Assembly (NCBI RefSeq): GCF_003337175.1
Contig: NZ_NETH01000012.1
Location: forward strand, 1 to 53,102
Reading direction: 5' to 3'
DNA: 53,102 bases
Source: Streptococcus gallolyticus
Lineage (GTDB): Bacteria > Bacillota > Bacilli > Lactobacillales > Streptococcaceae
The notes beneath the pieces are model-generated. The model made no database searches. It saw only the letters and a program-made list of their open reading frames with translations, and had not been told where the DNA came from. A program made the translations under genes and the position numbers. Numbering within the stretch: the first letter of the stretch is position 1; each line of letters begins with the position of its first letter. Shown here one piece after another: positions 1 to 12,216 of this stretch.

Positions 1-124
1 TACGCGTTACTCACCCGTTCGCAACTCCTTCTACTCTAGCAAGCTAAAGTAAAAAGCGTTCTACTTGCATGTATTAGGCACGCCGCCAGCGTTCGTCCTG
101 AGCCAGGATCAAACTCTCGTTTAA
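1..124 (-). rRNA. 16S rRNA, 5' end (partial)
   Basis: Read on the minus strand, this is the 5' end of bacterial 16S rRNA. It contains the universal 27F region (GAGTTTGATCCTGGCTCAG), then the start of helix 3, the V1 hairpin and the conserved GGGTGAGTAACGCG, where the window cuts the gene. The mature 5' end is placed at 124 by aligning GAGTTTGATC to position 9 of the E. coli molecule. Only about 8 percent of the gene is present, so species cannot be assigned. Confidence 0.97.
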
Positions 125-246
125 TCGTGTTCTCATTCTGTCACTGACAGATTTATCGTTCTTAACAGGTCGATTTCTCAACCCGCACGTTTGGTTCGTC
201 TTGTTCAGTTTTCAAAGGTCTTTGCCTCCCAAGAGACAACTTCTAT
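125..246 (-). other. rRNA operon leader with boxA-like antitermination region
   Basis: This is the transcribed leader between the proximal promoter and the 16S 5' end. Minus-strand 200-220 reads ACCTTTGAAAACTGAACAAG, resembling the boxA-type leader of Firmicute rRNA operons. A short palindrome at 138-150 (CTGTCA-G-TGACAG) may belong to the 16S processing stem. The leader role is inferred from position and similarity to known rRNA leaders. Confidence 0.6.
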
Positions 247-275
247 ATTCTATCAAATCTGAAATAGATTGTCAA
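247..275 (-). promoter_or_regulatory. rRNA promoter, proximal
   Basis: -35 TTGACA (270-275) and -10 TAGAAT (247-252) with a 17-bp spacer. An A/T-rich tract upstream of the -35 could act as an UP element. Confidence 0.85.
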
Positions 276-345
276 CTACTTTTTTAAGTTTTTTTAACTC
301 TATTTCAATCCGATTGCCGCCGACCTCTCGGACAACAGCTATATC

Positions 346-374
346 AGTCTATCATCTCAAGCTTACTTTGTCAA
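346..374 (-). promoter_or_regulatory. rRNA promoter, middle
   Basis: -35 TTGACA (369-374) and -10 TAGACT (346-351) with a 17-bp spacer, preceded by an A-rich tract. It is the weakest of the three -10 boxes. Confidence 0.75.
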
Positions 375-430
375 GAACTTTTTTTGCTTTTCTGTAAACC
401 TGAAAACTGCTCTCTTGCGGCAGCTCATCT

Positions 431-459
431 AGTATACTAAACTTAGAAAAAACTGTCAA
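431..459 (-). promoter_or_regulatory. rRNA promoter, distal
   Basis: -35 TTGACA (454-459) and -10 TATACT (431-436) with a 17-bp spacer. The flank AGTAGTTGACA also occurs at the proximal promoter. From 460 to 593 I see no gene. Confidence 0.8.
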
Positions 460-593
460 CTACTTTTAGAAAATTGTTTTTAAGTGTAGCTTGTTGCCTT
501 TTTGGGTAAAATAGAGAATTATGACTAAGGATCTTGTGGAAAGGGTGTAGAGGGGGGAAAAGAGAGCGATTGGAGACTGAAATTTAGATATGC

Positions 594-614
594 AAAAAAG
601 GGAAGGAAACCCTT
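594..614 (-). terminator. terminator of the opp operon
   Basis: Minus-strand stem AAGGG / CCCTT (610-614 with 598-602) with a 7-nt loop and a following T run, ten bases after the oppF stop. The stem is short, but position and T tract support it. Confidence 0.6.
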
Positions 615-623
615 CTCTTTATC

Positions 624-1553
624 TTATAATTCTTGTTTATAAGCTTCTGCTTCTACTTCTGTACAAAGAACAAAGTGTCCAGGTGTAATTTCACGCATTT
701 CACGTGGTTGGCCATCTAGTTCTGCACTTGGATCGTATTCTTTATGGACACGATTTCTTTCAGATTCTGGGTCTGGTTCTGGAATTGCAGTCAATAAGCT
801 CTTAGTATAGGGGTGAATTGGATGATTATAGACATCATCAGATGTTCCAATTTCAAGCATTTTACCCCAGTGCATAACCCCAATACGATCTGAGATGTAT
901 TTAACCATTGACAAATCGTGAGCGATAAAGAGATATGTTAACCCCTGTTCTCTTTGAAGTTTTTGCATAAGGTTAACAACTTGAGCTTGGATTGACACGT
1001 CAAGGGCTGAAATTGGTTCATCGGCAATGATGAACTTTGGTTCAACTGCAAGCGCACGGGCGATGCCAATACGTTGGCGTTGCCCACCTGAAAATTCATG
1101 TGGATAACGTGTCAAATGGTCTTTGTTAAGCCCAACTAATGCAAGTAACTCTTGAACTTTTTGGTCACGTTCTTCTTTACTGTTAACTAATTTATGGATG
1201 TCAAGTCCTTCCGCAACAATGTCACGAATTTTCATACGCCCATTAAGACTAGCTTGTGGGTCTTGGAAAATCATTTGAGCATTTTTACGGAATTCGTGCA
1301 GTTCTTTCCCTTTAAGGTGAGAGATAGTTTCACCATCAAAATCAATTTCACCTTTATTAATGTCGTACAATTTCAAAATAGCACGACCAACGGTTGTCTT
1401 ACCAGAACCTGATTCTCCAACAAGACCGAAAACTTCACCTTCGTAAATATCAAAACTGATATTATCAATAGCTTTTACTTCGTTCTTTTTACCTTCGTTA
1501 AAAGTCAATGATACATTTTTAAGTTCAACAAGCTTTTTTCTATTTTCAGTCAT
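624..1553 (-). CDS. oppF: oligopeptide ABC transporter, ATP-binding protein OppF
   Basis: One of the two ATPases that power uptake of oligopeptides captured by OppA. The 309-residue protein has Walker [10 protein letters not shown] near residue 50, an ABC signature [15 protein letters not shown] near 155, Walker B FIIADEP followed by the D-loop SALD, and the C-terminal extension typical of Opp/Dpp ATPases. The start is the ATG at 1553, which overlaps the oppD stop by one base (TGATG). A TTG one codon earlier is also possible. It is the last gene of the operon and is followed by a terminator. In streptococci this transporter also imports signalling peptides; whether it does so here is inference. 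Confidence 0.95.
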   Translation of the reverse strand: MTENRKKLVELKNVSLTFNEGKKNEVKAIDNISFDIYEGEVFGLVGESGSGKTTVGRAILKLYDINKGEIDFDGETISHLKGKELHEFRKNAQMIFQDPQASLNGRMKIRDIVAEGLDIHKLVNSKEERDQKVQELLALVGLNKDHLTRYPHEFSGGQRQRIGIARALAVEPKFIIADEPISALDVSIQAQVVNLMQKLQREQGLTYLFIAHDLSMVKYISDRIGVMHWGKMLEIGTSDDVYNHPIHPYTKSLLTAIPEPDPESERNRVHKEYDPSAELDGQPREMREITPGHFVLCTEVEAEAYKQEL

Positions 1554-2599
1554 CAAGCTTTTCTCCCTTCAAGTTCTTTCCATTTTGCCCAACGTTTTTG
1601 AATTGGTAATGGTGGTGTTACTTTAGGTGCACGTTCATCTAACAACCATGTAGCTGCAAAATGCGTATCGCTAATTTTAAACATTGGTGGTTCTTCTTCG
1701 TAATCAATATCTAAAGCAAACTCGTTACGTGGTGCAAAAGCATCACCTTTTGGTGGATTAAGGAGATCTGGCGGTGTTCCTGGGATAGATTGAAGGCTTC
1801 CTGCTTCAGTATCTGTTGTTGGCATTGAATTCAAAAGCCCCCAAGTATATGGATGTTGTGGGTTATAGAATACTTCATCTACTGTTCCATATTCAATAAT
1901 CTTACCAGCATACATAACGGCAACACGATCAGCCATACCCGCAACAACACCAAGGTCATGTGTGATAAAGACAATTGATGAACCACGTTCTTTTTGAATT
2001 TGTTTCATCAAATTCAAAATTTGTGCTTGAATGGTTACATCCAAGGCTGTTGTAGGTTCATCAGCAATCAAAATATCTGGGTTTGCTGCCAAGGCAATCG
2101 CAATAACAGCACGTTGACGCATACCACCTGACCATTGGTGCGGATAATCATTAATATGTTCTTCTGCGTTTGGAATACCGACATTTTTCATGAGTTCCAA
2201 AGCACGTTTTAAAGCTTCTTGTTTAGAAACTTTTTCATGAATCATAATTGGTTCAGCAATTTGTTGACCAATTTTCATTGTTGGGTCAAGACTGGTCATA
2301 GGGTCTTGGAAAATCATTGCAATTTCATTTCCACGAACCTTAATCCATTCGTCTTCTTTTAATTCTGTTAATTTTTCACCTTTAAAATCGATGTCTCCTG
2401 TAACTTCTGCATTTGAAGCTGACAAGCCCATCAACGTTTTTGTTGTTACAGATTTACCTGAACCTGACTCACCAACAATGGCAAGCGTTTCACCTTTTTT
2501 TAAGTCAAAATTAACATCACGAATAGCCTTAATTTCCCCAGCATAGGTATGGAAATCTACACGAAGGTTTTTAACGTGTAAAATGGTTTCTTTAGTCAT
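1553..2599 (-). CDS. oppD: oligopeptide ABC transporter, ATP-binding protein OppD
   Basis: ATPase partner of OppF, 348 residues. Walker A GESGSGKSVTTK lies near residue 40, the signature WSGGMRQRAVIAIAL near 155, and Walker B ILIADEPTTALD follows. The C-terminal section contains the proline-rich Opp motif (PGTPPDLLNPP). The start is the ATG at 2599 with AGGAGG 6 nt upstream; a longer reading frame runs back into oppC but lacks a ribosome site. It lies 10 bp after oppC and is coupled to oppF by a TGATG overlap. Confidence 0.95.
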   Translation of the reverse strand: MTKETILHVKNLRVDFHTYAGEIKAIRDVNFDLKKGETLAIVGESGSGKSVTTKTLMGLSASNAEVTGDIDFKGEKLTELKEDEWIKVRGNEIAMIFQDPMTSLDPTMKIGQQIAEPIMIHEKVSKQEALKRALELMKNVGIPNAEEHINDYPHQWSGGMRQRAVIAIALAANPDILIADEPTTALDVTIQAQILNLMKQIQKERGSSIVFITHDLGVVAGMADRVAVMYAGKIIEYGTVDEVFYNPQHPYTWGLLNSMPTTDTEAGSLQSIPGTPPDLLNPPKGDAFAPRNEFALDIDYEEEPPMFKISDTHFAATWLLDERAPKVTPPLPIQKRWAKWKELEGRKA

Positions 2600-2609
2600 C
2601 TTTTTCCTC

Positions 2610-3641
2610 CTAACGATCACCAGATTTTGGATCGAATGCATCACGAAGCCCATCACCTAATAGGATGAAGGCAAGTGAAATCAACACCAAAGCAAGGGAT
2701 GGTAAAATAACTTGGTATGGGTAATATTGTAAATATTCTTGGGCATCAGTAATCAATGACCCAAGTGATGCTGTAGGTGGTTTCACCCCAAGGTTGATAG
2801 CTGAAAGAACAGCTTCGTACATGATGGCACTTGGGACTGTCATCATGATTTGAACAATAATAATCCCTGAAATGTTTGGAAGAATATGTTTAAAGGCAAT
2901 TTTTGGTGCACTCTCACCCAATGAACGAGCTGCAAGGACAAACTCTTGTTCACGATAAGAAAGTGTTAAGTTACGCACTTGACGAGCCATTGAAGTCCAA
3001 CCGACGATAGCGATTGAAATGATGATTGATGTGACACCATTACCAAGCAAAAGTCCTAGCATTGTTACAATAACCAAGTTAGGAATTGATGAAATAACTT
3101 CAATGATACGTTGCATAATCATATCGACTTTACCGCCGACATAACCTGAAATCAAACCGTATGTTACACCAATCAAAAGGTCAATCAAAGTAGCTACGAT
3201 TGCGATAAGAAGGGAGATACGAACACCAACAATAATACGTTTGGCAATACTACGTCCCAAATTATCAGTACCTAAAATGAATTTTGTTCCTTCTGGTACA
3301 CCTTGGTCAGCATAAACATCTGTTGCTTCTGTATTTCCAGAATAAGTAATTGTACCATTCCAGAATGGAAGATTATCACTAATTTTTGGTGGAAGATTAC
3401 GATATGTTGTCACTTCTTTTGTGTTAAATGCATTAGCATCATCACGCGGAACTAAAATGACTGAAATCATTGAAAAGACAATCAAGATAGCCAAGAACCA
3501 CATTGAAACGACAGCTAATTTATTTTTTTTCAAACGACGCCAAGCATCTTGCATGAAAGAAAGAGCAGGCTTTTCGATTTTTTCTTGTGAGCTGGCTGAA
3601 CCAACGCCAACAAGTTTAAATTCTCTATTTTTTTCTGCCAT
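2610..3641 (-). CDS. oppC: oligopeptide ABC transporter permease OppC
   Basis: Inner-membrane permease subunit that pairs with OppB, 343 residues. It has a cytoplasmic N-terminus, one membrane segment near residues 45-68, a large extracellular loop, and then five segments of the binding-protein-dependent permease fold. The ATPase-contact (EAA) motif reads AARSLGESAPKIAFKHILPN. The start MAEKNRE at 3641 has AAGGAG 6 nt upstream; the upstream extension overlaps oppB and has no Shine-Dalgarno. Four genes of the operon follow one another closely. Confidence 0.95.
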   Translation of the reverse strand: MAEKNREFKLVGVGSASSQEKIEKPALSFMQDAWRRLKKNKLAVVSMWFLAILIVFSMISVILVPRDDANAFNTKEVTTYRNLPPKISDNLPFWNGTITYSGNTEATDVYADQGVPEGTKFILGTDNLGRSIAKRIIVGVRISLLIAIVATLIDLLIGVTYGLISGYVGGKVDMIMQRIIEVISSIPNLVIVTMLGLLLGNGVTSIIISIAIVGWTSMARQVRNLTLSYREQEFVLAARSLGESAPKIAFKHILPNISGIIIVQIMMTVPSAIMYEAVLSAINLGVKPPTASLGSLITDAQEYLQYYPYQVILPSLALVLISLAFILLGDGLRDAFDPKSGDR

Positions 3642-3651
3642 GTTATTCTCC

Positions 3652-4566
3652 TTACTGCAAGCGTACACGAGGGTCAACGATACTTGTTGCAATATCAGTT
3701 ACCAAAATGGCAACCATCAACATCATTGCGTATACAATAGTTGTCCCCATGATTACTGGGTAGTCTTTAGCTGGAATAGAGGTGACAAATTGTTGACCAA
3801 TTCCTGGAATTGAGAAAATTTGTTCAATCAATGCTGAACCTGTCAAAAGGTTTGCTGCCATAGGTCCAACCAAAGTTAATACTGGAATCATTGAGTTACG
3901 GTAAGCGTGCTTACGAGTTACTTGACGTTTAGTCAACCCTTTAGCAGTTGCTAATTGAATATAATCTGAACTCAATGTTTCAATCATTTGTCCCCTGAAG
4001 AAACGTGTTACTTGAGCAAATACTGGAATTGCCAAGGCAATTGATGGCATGACAGTCTGTGCAAATGTTCCCCAACCAGCAAGTGGGAATAAGCTCCATT
4101 TGAAACCAAGAAGTACCAAAAGGAAAAGACCGATAATGAATGAAGGCACAGAAATACCTAATGTTGAGATGACACTAAGGACACCGTCAATCCAGTTATT
4201 TTTGTTACGTGCTGAAGCAGCACCAACCAAAATACCAGCAATAAGTCCAATAACAAGTGCTTGAACACCGAGTTGGATAGAAACGCCCAAACGTTGTGAA
4301 ATCAAACGTGATACTGGTTGGTTAATGGATTGGTAACTTGTACCAAAGTCACCGTGAAGAACATTCCAAAGATAAGTAAGGTATTGTTGCCATACTGGCT
4401 TATCCAAACCATATTGTTTGTTCATTAGAGCAATCATCTCATCAGTTAGTTTTGGGTTATTGTAAGGTGTCCCAGGCATAACTTGCATGAGGAAAAACGA
4501 TAGGGTAACCACGACCCAGAGTGTTACAAGCAGAATTGCAACACGTTTTAAAATGTATTTTGCCAT
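3652..4566 (-). CDS. oppB: oligopeptide ABC transporter permease OppB
   Basis: Permease subunit partnering OppC, 304 residues. The N-terminus MAKYILKRVAILLVTLWVVV is the usual first membrane helix of this family, a long external loop follows, and the EAA motif reads LATAKGLTKRQVTRKHAYRN. GAAGGAA precedes the ATG. The gene is separated from oppA by about 110 bp containing two strong hairpins, an arrangement that could make oppA mRNA more abundant than the oppBCDF section. Confidence 0.95.
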   Translation of the reverse strand: MAKYILKRVAILLVTLWVVVTLSFFLMQVMPGTPYNNPKLTDEMIALMNKQYGLDKPVWQQYLTYLWNVLHGDFGTSYQSINQPVSRLISQRLGVSIQLGVQALVIGLIAGILVGAASARNKNNWIDGVLSVISTLGISVPSFIIGLFLLVLLGFKWSLFPLAGWGTFAQTVMPSIALAIPVFAQVTRFFRGQMIETLSSDYIQLATAKGLTKRQVTRKHAYRNSMIPVLTLVGPMAANLLTGSALIEQIFSIPGIGQQFVTSIPAKDYPVIMGTTIVYAMMLMVAILVTDIATSIVDPRVRLQ

Positions 4567-4586
4567 AATATTTCCTTCTCTTTATT

Positions 4587-4653
4587 GCTTTTGTTGGCAG
4601 GAGAAAAAATTTCCTGTCAACAAAAGCAAGAATTGGTCGCAACCAATTCTTGC
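4587..4653 (-). terminator. tandem hairpins between oppA and oppB
   Basis: There are two overlapping inverted repeats. Hairpin 1 pairs GCAAGAATTGGT (4626-4637) with 4642-4653, a perfect 12-bp stem with a 4-nt loop. Hairpin 2 pairs 4587-4602 with 4612-4627 (16 bp, one G-U). They share two bases, so both cannot be full length at once. No long T run follows, so they are more likely a partial terminator or an mRNA 3'-end stabiliser for oppA. Confidence 0.6.
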
Positions 4654-4675
4654 CCAATATAGTCACTATTAAAGA

Positions 4676-6331
4676 TTAATCCTCTTTATAAGCGTATGTA
4701 AAGTCAACTTGTAATCCAGTAGAATTACGAACAAGTCCCTTGATTGATGGGTTTTGAAGTGATTTTGTACTGCGGAAGTAAAGTGGGTTATAGTGAGCAT
4801 TGTTATAAAGCTCTGCTTCCGCTGTCTTATAATCTTCAGCTGCTGCAGCTGGATCTAAAGCATCTGTTGTAAGAGCTTTTTGGTAAGCAGCATCGTAGGC
4901 AGCATCAGAAATTTGACCATAGTTGTATGAAGATGTCGAAGTAAACAATCCGTAGAAAGTAGAACCTTCTGGATAGTCACCACCCCAAAGTGATACTACA
5001 ATATCAAAGTTTTGATTCTTAGAATCTTCCAGACGTTGTTTAAACGTGACGAATTTTTCTTCAACGGTTAAGCCCGGAAGCGCCTCTTCCCAAGTTTGTT
5101 TGATATAGTCAACTGCAGCCTTAGCAACAGCGTTATCTGAATCAGCTGTGATTGTCAATGTAATTGAGTCAGTACCAAGTTCTGCCAAACCTTCTTTGAA
5201 GAGTTTTGCAGCTTCATCTTCATCATAACTGTAATCAGCAGCAACATAATCAGACAAGTCAGTTCCGTCAGGTAATGTTTCAAGTCCTGTCGGAACCAAA
5301 GCATCAGCTGCTGTAGAACCTGTATCAACAGCTGCTTTTACAATACCTTCACGGTCAGTTGCCAAGTTAAGTGCTTGACGAATTTTGGTATTTGTCAAAG
5401 CTTCTGTTGAACCAGATTCATTGTAAACCATGTAAGCTGTTGTGGCTTCTGGAACATCTACAACATCATCGCGGTTTTTATTAGCATTGTAAATCGCAGA
5501 CGTTCCAGAAATACTAGCTGTGTCAAGCTCACCGTCTTTATACATTTGTACGGCTGTGTCAGCTTTTTTAACAGTTTGAACGTTTACTTTTTTAGTTTTA
5601 ACGTTATCAGCATCCCAATAATATTTGTTTTTCACAAGTGTAAATGTTCCACTCGTACCATCCCAATCTTCAACGGTATATGGTCCAGAATATAAAGCAT
5701 TATCAGAAGTTGTTCCGTAGTCATCTCCTTTTTCTTCAACAAAGGCTTTGCTTTGTGGCATGAAATTGGCAAATGAAAGTAAGCTTTCAAACTGTGGTGA
5801 TGGACTAGACAATGTAAAAATGACTTTATTTCCGTCAGCTTTAACGCCTAGTTCATCAACACTTTTAGTTCCTGCAATGACGTCCTCAGCGTTTAAAACG
5901 TGCGCATCTGATACAAGGTAAGCGTACTCTGAAGCTGTTGATGGATCAACAATACGTTGCCATGTATAAACGAAGTCTTCAGCAGTCAAATCACTACCGT
6001 CTGACCATTTTAAATTGTCGCGAAGTGTTGCTGTATAAGTTAAGCCATCATCAGATACCTCAACGCTTTCAGCTAAGTCAGGTTGTAAATTACCATCTTC
6101 GTCACGGCGAAGAAGGTTACTTCCTGAGTTACCGATAGCAATAGATGAATAAGTATCTGTAACTTTTGAAATATCCAAAGTGCTAATTTCTGTTGGCGTA
6201 TACCAATTAATTTCATCACTGCTTGAAGATGACGATGAACTGCTACCGCCACAAGCTGCCAAAACAGCTGCAGAAACTAGCGTAACCGCCCCCAAGCCAA
6301 TGCGTTTCCATGTTTTACGTTTTAGTAACAC
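4676..6331 (-). CDS. oppA: oligopeptide-binding lipoprotein OppA
   Basis: Surface lipoprotein that captures peptides for OppBCDF, 551 residues (SBP family 5). The basic N-terminus and hydrophobic stretch end in the lipobox LAAC with lipidated Cys27, followed by a serine-rich linker of about ten residues. The SBP_bac_5 domain fills the rest. The start is GTG at 6331, with AGGAGG 8 nt upstream. It is first in the operon and is transcribed divergently from the carboxypeptidase gene. Peptide specificity cannot be read from sequence. Confidence 0.93.
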   Translation of the reverse strand: MLLKRKTWKRIGLGAVTLVSAAVLAACGGSSSSSSSSSDEINWYTPTEISTLDISKVTDTYSSIAIGNSGSNLLRRDEDGNLQPDLAESVEVSDDGLTYTATLRDNLKWSDGSDLTAEDFVYTWQRIVDPSTASEYAYLVSDAHVLNAEDVIAGTKSVDELGVKADGNKVIFTLSSPSPQFESLLSFANFMPQSKAFVEEKGDDYGTTSDNALYSGPYTVEDWDGTSGTFTLVKNKYYWDADNVKTKKVNVQTVKKADTAVQMYKDGELDTASISGTSAIYNANKNRDDVVDVPEATTAYMVYNESGSTEALTNTKIRQALNLATDREGIVKAAVDTGSTAADALVPTGLETLPDGTDLSDYVAADYSYDEDEAAKLFKEGLAELGTDSITLTITADSDNAVAKAAVDYIKQTWEEALPGLTVEEKFVTFKQRLEDSKNQNFDIVVSLWGGDYPEGSTFYGLFTSTSSYNYGQISDAAYDAAYQKALTTDALDPAAAAEDYKTAEAELYNNAHYNPLYFRSTKSLQNPSIKGLVRNSTGLQVDFTYAYKED

Positions 6332-6357
6332 GTAACACCCCTCCTAGTGTTCTCTCT

Positions 6358-6387
6358 AAATGATATCATTTGACAAGTAAAATTATA
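6358..6387 (-). promoter_or_regulatory. oppA promoter with adjacent palindrome
   Basis: Extended -10 TGATATAAT (core 6382-6387) with no good -35. Just downstream is a perfect 14-bp palindrome, AAATGATATCATTT (6358-6371), placed in the early transcribed region where a repressor could bind. Confidence 0.65.
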
Positions 6388-6413
6388 TCATAAACTTTTC
6401 TTAAATAAAATAC

Positions 6414-6466
6414 TTTTGTCAGAATTTTTTGTCAGATTATCTAACACTGTAATTATATGGTATAAT
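6414..6466 (+). promoter_or_regulatory. dacA promoter and shared upstream repeats
   Basis: Extended -10 TGGTATAAT (core 6461-6466) drives dacA. Upstream is a perfect 10-bp direct repeat, TTTTGTCAGA, at 6414-6423 and 6427-6436. It lies between the divergent oppA and dacA promoters. Confidence 0.65.
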
Positions 6467-6504
6467 CATAATGATTAATTTTTTTACAAAGGATGGAACT
6501 TCTA

Positions 6505-7743
6505 ATGAAGAAGATTTTTGCGTTTTTTGCAATTTTTCTGACTTTTCTTGCAGTAGGAAGCAAAGTTAGCGCAGATGATGATTTTGATGCAGCTGCCGAA
6601 CACGCCATTGCTGTTGAAGCTACCACAGGAAAAGTATTATATGAAAAAGATGCCACCACACCTGACGGCATTGCATCTATAACTAAGATTTTAACTGTTT
6701 ACTTAGTTTATAAAGCTATTGATGAAGGAAAACTTTCTTGGGATAGCAAAGTTTCTATTTCAGATTATGCTTATGATTTAACAGCAAATTCTGATGCTAG
6801 TAATGTTCCTATGGAAGCACGCGAATATACGGTTGAACAACTTGTAAATGCAGCAATGGTCGCTAGTGCAAACAGCGCAGCTATTGCCCTTGCGGAGAAA
6901 ATCAGCGGTACTGAAAGTAAATTTGTCGATATGATGAAAGCACAAGTGGAAGAATGGGGCATCACAGACGCCACAATCGTCAATGCTTCTGGTCTTAATA
7001 ATAGCTATCTAGGAGACAATATCTACCCAGGTTCAAGTTCGACCGATGAAAATATGATGAGTGCTCGAGATGTTGCTATTATCGCTCAACACTTAATCAC
7101 TGAATATCCTGATATTTTAAACATCACAAGTCAGACAACAGCCGACTTTGATGGCACTACGATGACTACCTACAACTATATGTTAGAAGGTATGCCATAT
7201 GAACGCTCAGGGGTTGACGGTCTTAAAACAGGTACGACAGAATTAGCTGGCGCTTCTTTTGTGGCTACTTCAACTGAAAATGGTATGCGGATTATCTCTG
7301 TCGTTATGAATGCAGATGGTTGGGAAGATGATGAATACGCTCGTTTTGAAGCAACAAATGACTTGCTAGATTATGTCAAATCAAACTATGAAATGGTGAC
7401 ACTTGTTAAAGCAGGGAAATCTTACCAAAGTAGTAAAGCTACGGTTAATGACGGTAAAGCAAAATCAGTTGCTGCTGTCGCTTCTGAAGATTTAAAAGTT
7501 GTCCGTCGTATTAATACGGATGTTTCTGCTGATTTTTCAACTAATGCAGACGGCTATGATGCTCCTATTACTAAAGGACAAAAAGTTGGAACCATTACTT
7601 ATAATGACACCCAAATTGTAGGAACTGGTTATCTTGATTCTGAACCAAGTGTAACGGCAGTTGCTAAGACAGATGTTGATAGAAGTATTTTCTTCAAGGT
7701 ATGGTGGAACCATTTCGTTACTTTTGTTAATGAAAAACTTTAA
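6505..7743 (+). CDS. dacA: D-alanyl-D-alanine carboxypeptidase (PBP3-type)
   Basis: Low-molecular-weight penicillin-binding protein that removes the terminal D-Ala from peptidoglycan pentapeptides outside the membrane. The 412-residue protein has a signal peptide ending VSA, then the serine peptidase S11 triad: SITK (Ser58, Lys61), SAN (121-123) and KTGT (241-244). A C-terminal beta domain is followed by an amphipathic tail (KVWWNHFVTFVNEKL) of the kind that tethers these enzymes to the membrane. The ATG at 6505 is preferred because AAAGGA lies at a proper distance, whereas the ATG at 6493 sits on top of it. It is monocistronic, with a terminator shared with sufB. Confidence 0.93.
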   Translation: MKKIFAFFAIFLTFLAVGSKVSADDDFDAAAEHAIAVEATTGKVLYEKDATTPDGIASITKILTVYLVYKAIDEGKLSWDSKVSISDYAYDLTANSDASNVPMEAREYTVEQLVNAAMVASANSAAIALAEKISGTESKFVDMMKAQVEEWGITDATIVNASGLNNSYLGDNIYPGSSSTDENMMSARDVAIIAQHLITEYPDILNITSQTTADFDGTTMTTYNYMLEGMPYERSGVDGLKTGTTELAGASFVATSTENGMRIISVVMNADGWEDDEYARFEATNDLLDYVKSNYEMVTLVKAGKSYQSSKATVNDGKAKSVAAVASEDLKVVRRINTDVSADFSTNADGYDAPITKGQKVGTITYNDTQIVGTGYLDSEPSVTAVAKTDVDRSIFFKVWWNHFVTFVNEKL

Positions 7744-7755
7744 TTTCATATATAT

Positions 7756-7785
7756 AAAAGAGGCAAGCCTTGGCTTGTCTCTTTT
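7756..7785. terminator. bidirectional terminator, dacA / sufB
   Basis: A 14-bp stem (AAAAGAGGCAAGCC with 7772-7785, one G-U) and a 2-nt loop. A tract on one arm and T tract on the other let it serve the convergent dacA and suf transcripts. Confidence 0.85.
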
Positions 7786-7791
7786 AGTCTA

Positions 7792-9210
7792 TTACCCAAC
7801 AGAACCTTCCATTTCATAACTAATCAATCGATTAAGTTCAACGGCGTATTCCATTGGTAATTCTTTTGTGAATGGTTCAACAAATCCCATAACAATCATC
7901 TCTGTTGCTTCTTGTTCTGAAAGCCCTCGGCTCATAAGATAATAAAGTTGTTCTTCTGAGATTTTTGAAACTTTGGCTTCATGCTCAAGTGCAACTTGTG
8001 AATTGTGAATTTCGTTGAAAGGAATGGTATCTGAACGTGACATATCATCCATGATAATGGTATCACATTCAATATGGCTAACGGATTTTTTAGATTCCTT
8101 ATTGAAGGTCACTTGACCACGATAGTCAACTTTTCCGCCACCTTTGGCAATGGATTTTGAAACAATCGAAGATGAGGTGTGTGGTGCATTGTGAATCATT
8201 TTTGCACCTGTGTCTTGGTGTTGCCCTTTATTAGCAAAAGCAATTGACAACATTGTGCCACGCGCACCTTCGCCGTCAAGGTAAACAGATGGGTATTTCA
8301 TAGTTGTTTTCGCACCAAGGTTACCGTCAATCCATTCAACAGTTGCATTTTTCTTGGCTGTGGCACGTTTTGTGACCAAGTTATAGACGTTGTCTGACCA
8401 GTTTTGAATCGTTGAATAACGCATATAACTGCCTTCAAGGGCAAAAATTTCAACGATAGCAGCATGCAGACTGGCTGATGAATAATTTGGTGCGGTACAT
8501 CCTTCGACATAATGAACGCTTGCCCCCTCATCAACGATAATCAAGGTTCTCTCAAATTGACCTGTTGCTTCATTATTAATACGGAAATAAGTTTGCAAAG
8601 GGATATCGACCTTAACCCCTTTTGGCACGTAGATGAATGTTCCACCTGACCAAAACGCTGAATTCAAAGCTGCTAATTTGTTATCCGTTGGCGGAACTAG
8701 TTTGGCAAAATATTTTTTGAAGAGGTCAGGATACTCTTTCAAAGCAGAATCCGTATCTGTGAAAATGATTCCTAACTTATCGTACTCATCTTTCATGTTA
8801 TGATAAACGACTTCTGATTCGTACTGAGCTGACGCTCCTGCAAGGTAGGCACGTTCGGCTTCAGGAATTCCGATACGTTCAAACGTTTCTTTAATTTTAT
8901 CTGGAACATCATCCCATGAACGTGCTGGTCTGTCAGAAGCTTTTTGATAATAATTAATCTCATCAAAATTAATGTCTGACAAATCAGGCCCCCAATCTTG
9001 CATTGGCATTTTATTGAAAATTTCCAATGATTTCAAGCGGAACTCAAGCATCCATTCTGGTTCGCCTTTTTCTGCTGACATTTCACGAACAACAGCTTCG
9101 CTGATTCCTTTTCCTGTCGAAAAAACAGGGGTTACATCGTCATGAAAGCCAAATTGATAATCCCCGATATCAATGGGTTTTGGAGTCACTTTTTCCTTTA
9201 TTTCAGACAT
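7792..9210 (-). CDS. sufB: Fe-S cluster scaffold protein SufB
   Basis: Core subunit of the SufBCD scaffold on which iron-sulfur clusters are assembled, 472 residues. It has the SufB/SufD beta-helix domain and a conserved C-terminal block around [22 protein letters not shown]. Like the SufBs of other Firmicutes it works with SufC and SufD. It is the last gene of sufCDSUB, 12 bp after sufU, with AGAAAGG ahead of the ATG. The usual SufB length (about 465-475) is kept. Confidence 0.96.
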   Translation of the reverse strand: MSEIKEKVTPKPIDIGDYQFGFHDDVTPVFSTGKGISEAVVREMSAEKGEPEWMLEFRLKSLEIFNKMPMQDWGPDLSDINFDEINYYQKASDRPARSWDDVPDKIKETFERIGIPEAERAYLAGASAQYESEVVYHNMKDEYDKLGIIFTDTDSALKEYPDLFKKYFAKLVPPTDNKLAALNSAFWSGGTFIYVPKGVKVDIPLQTYFRINNEATGQFERTLIIVDEGASVHYVEGCTAPNYSSASLHAAIVEIFALEGSYMRYSTIQNWSDNVYNLVTKRATAKKNATVEWIDGNLGAKTTMKYPSVYLDGEGARGTMLSIAFANKGQHQDTGAKMIHNAPHTSSSIVSKSIAKGGGKVDYRGQVTFNKESKKSVSHIECDTIIMDDMSRSDTIPFNEIHNSQVALEHEAKVSKISEEQLYYLMSRGLSEQEATEMIVMGFVEPFTKELPMEYAVELNRLISYEMEGSVG

Positions 9211-9222
9211 TTACTTACCTTT

Positions 9223-12143
<2,921 letters not shown>

Positions 12144-12216
12144 AATTTGATGGTTACTCCTTTTCATCGTCATCATACGAGTATCGTCTGCCAAAAGCAG
12201 ACTTTGACATCATCAA

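Noticed and set aside
3421..3813. A 130-codon plus-strand frame across the oppB/oppC junction.
   Set aside because: Shadow of two overlapping minus-strand genes with strong family matches.
12144..12194. Longer SufD start with 17 more residues.
   Set aside because: No ribosome site, and the extension is absent from the usual SufD N-terminus; the AAAAGGAG lies after these codons begin.
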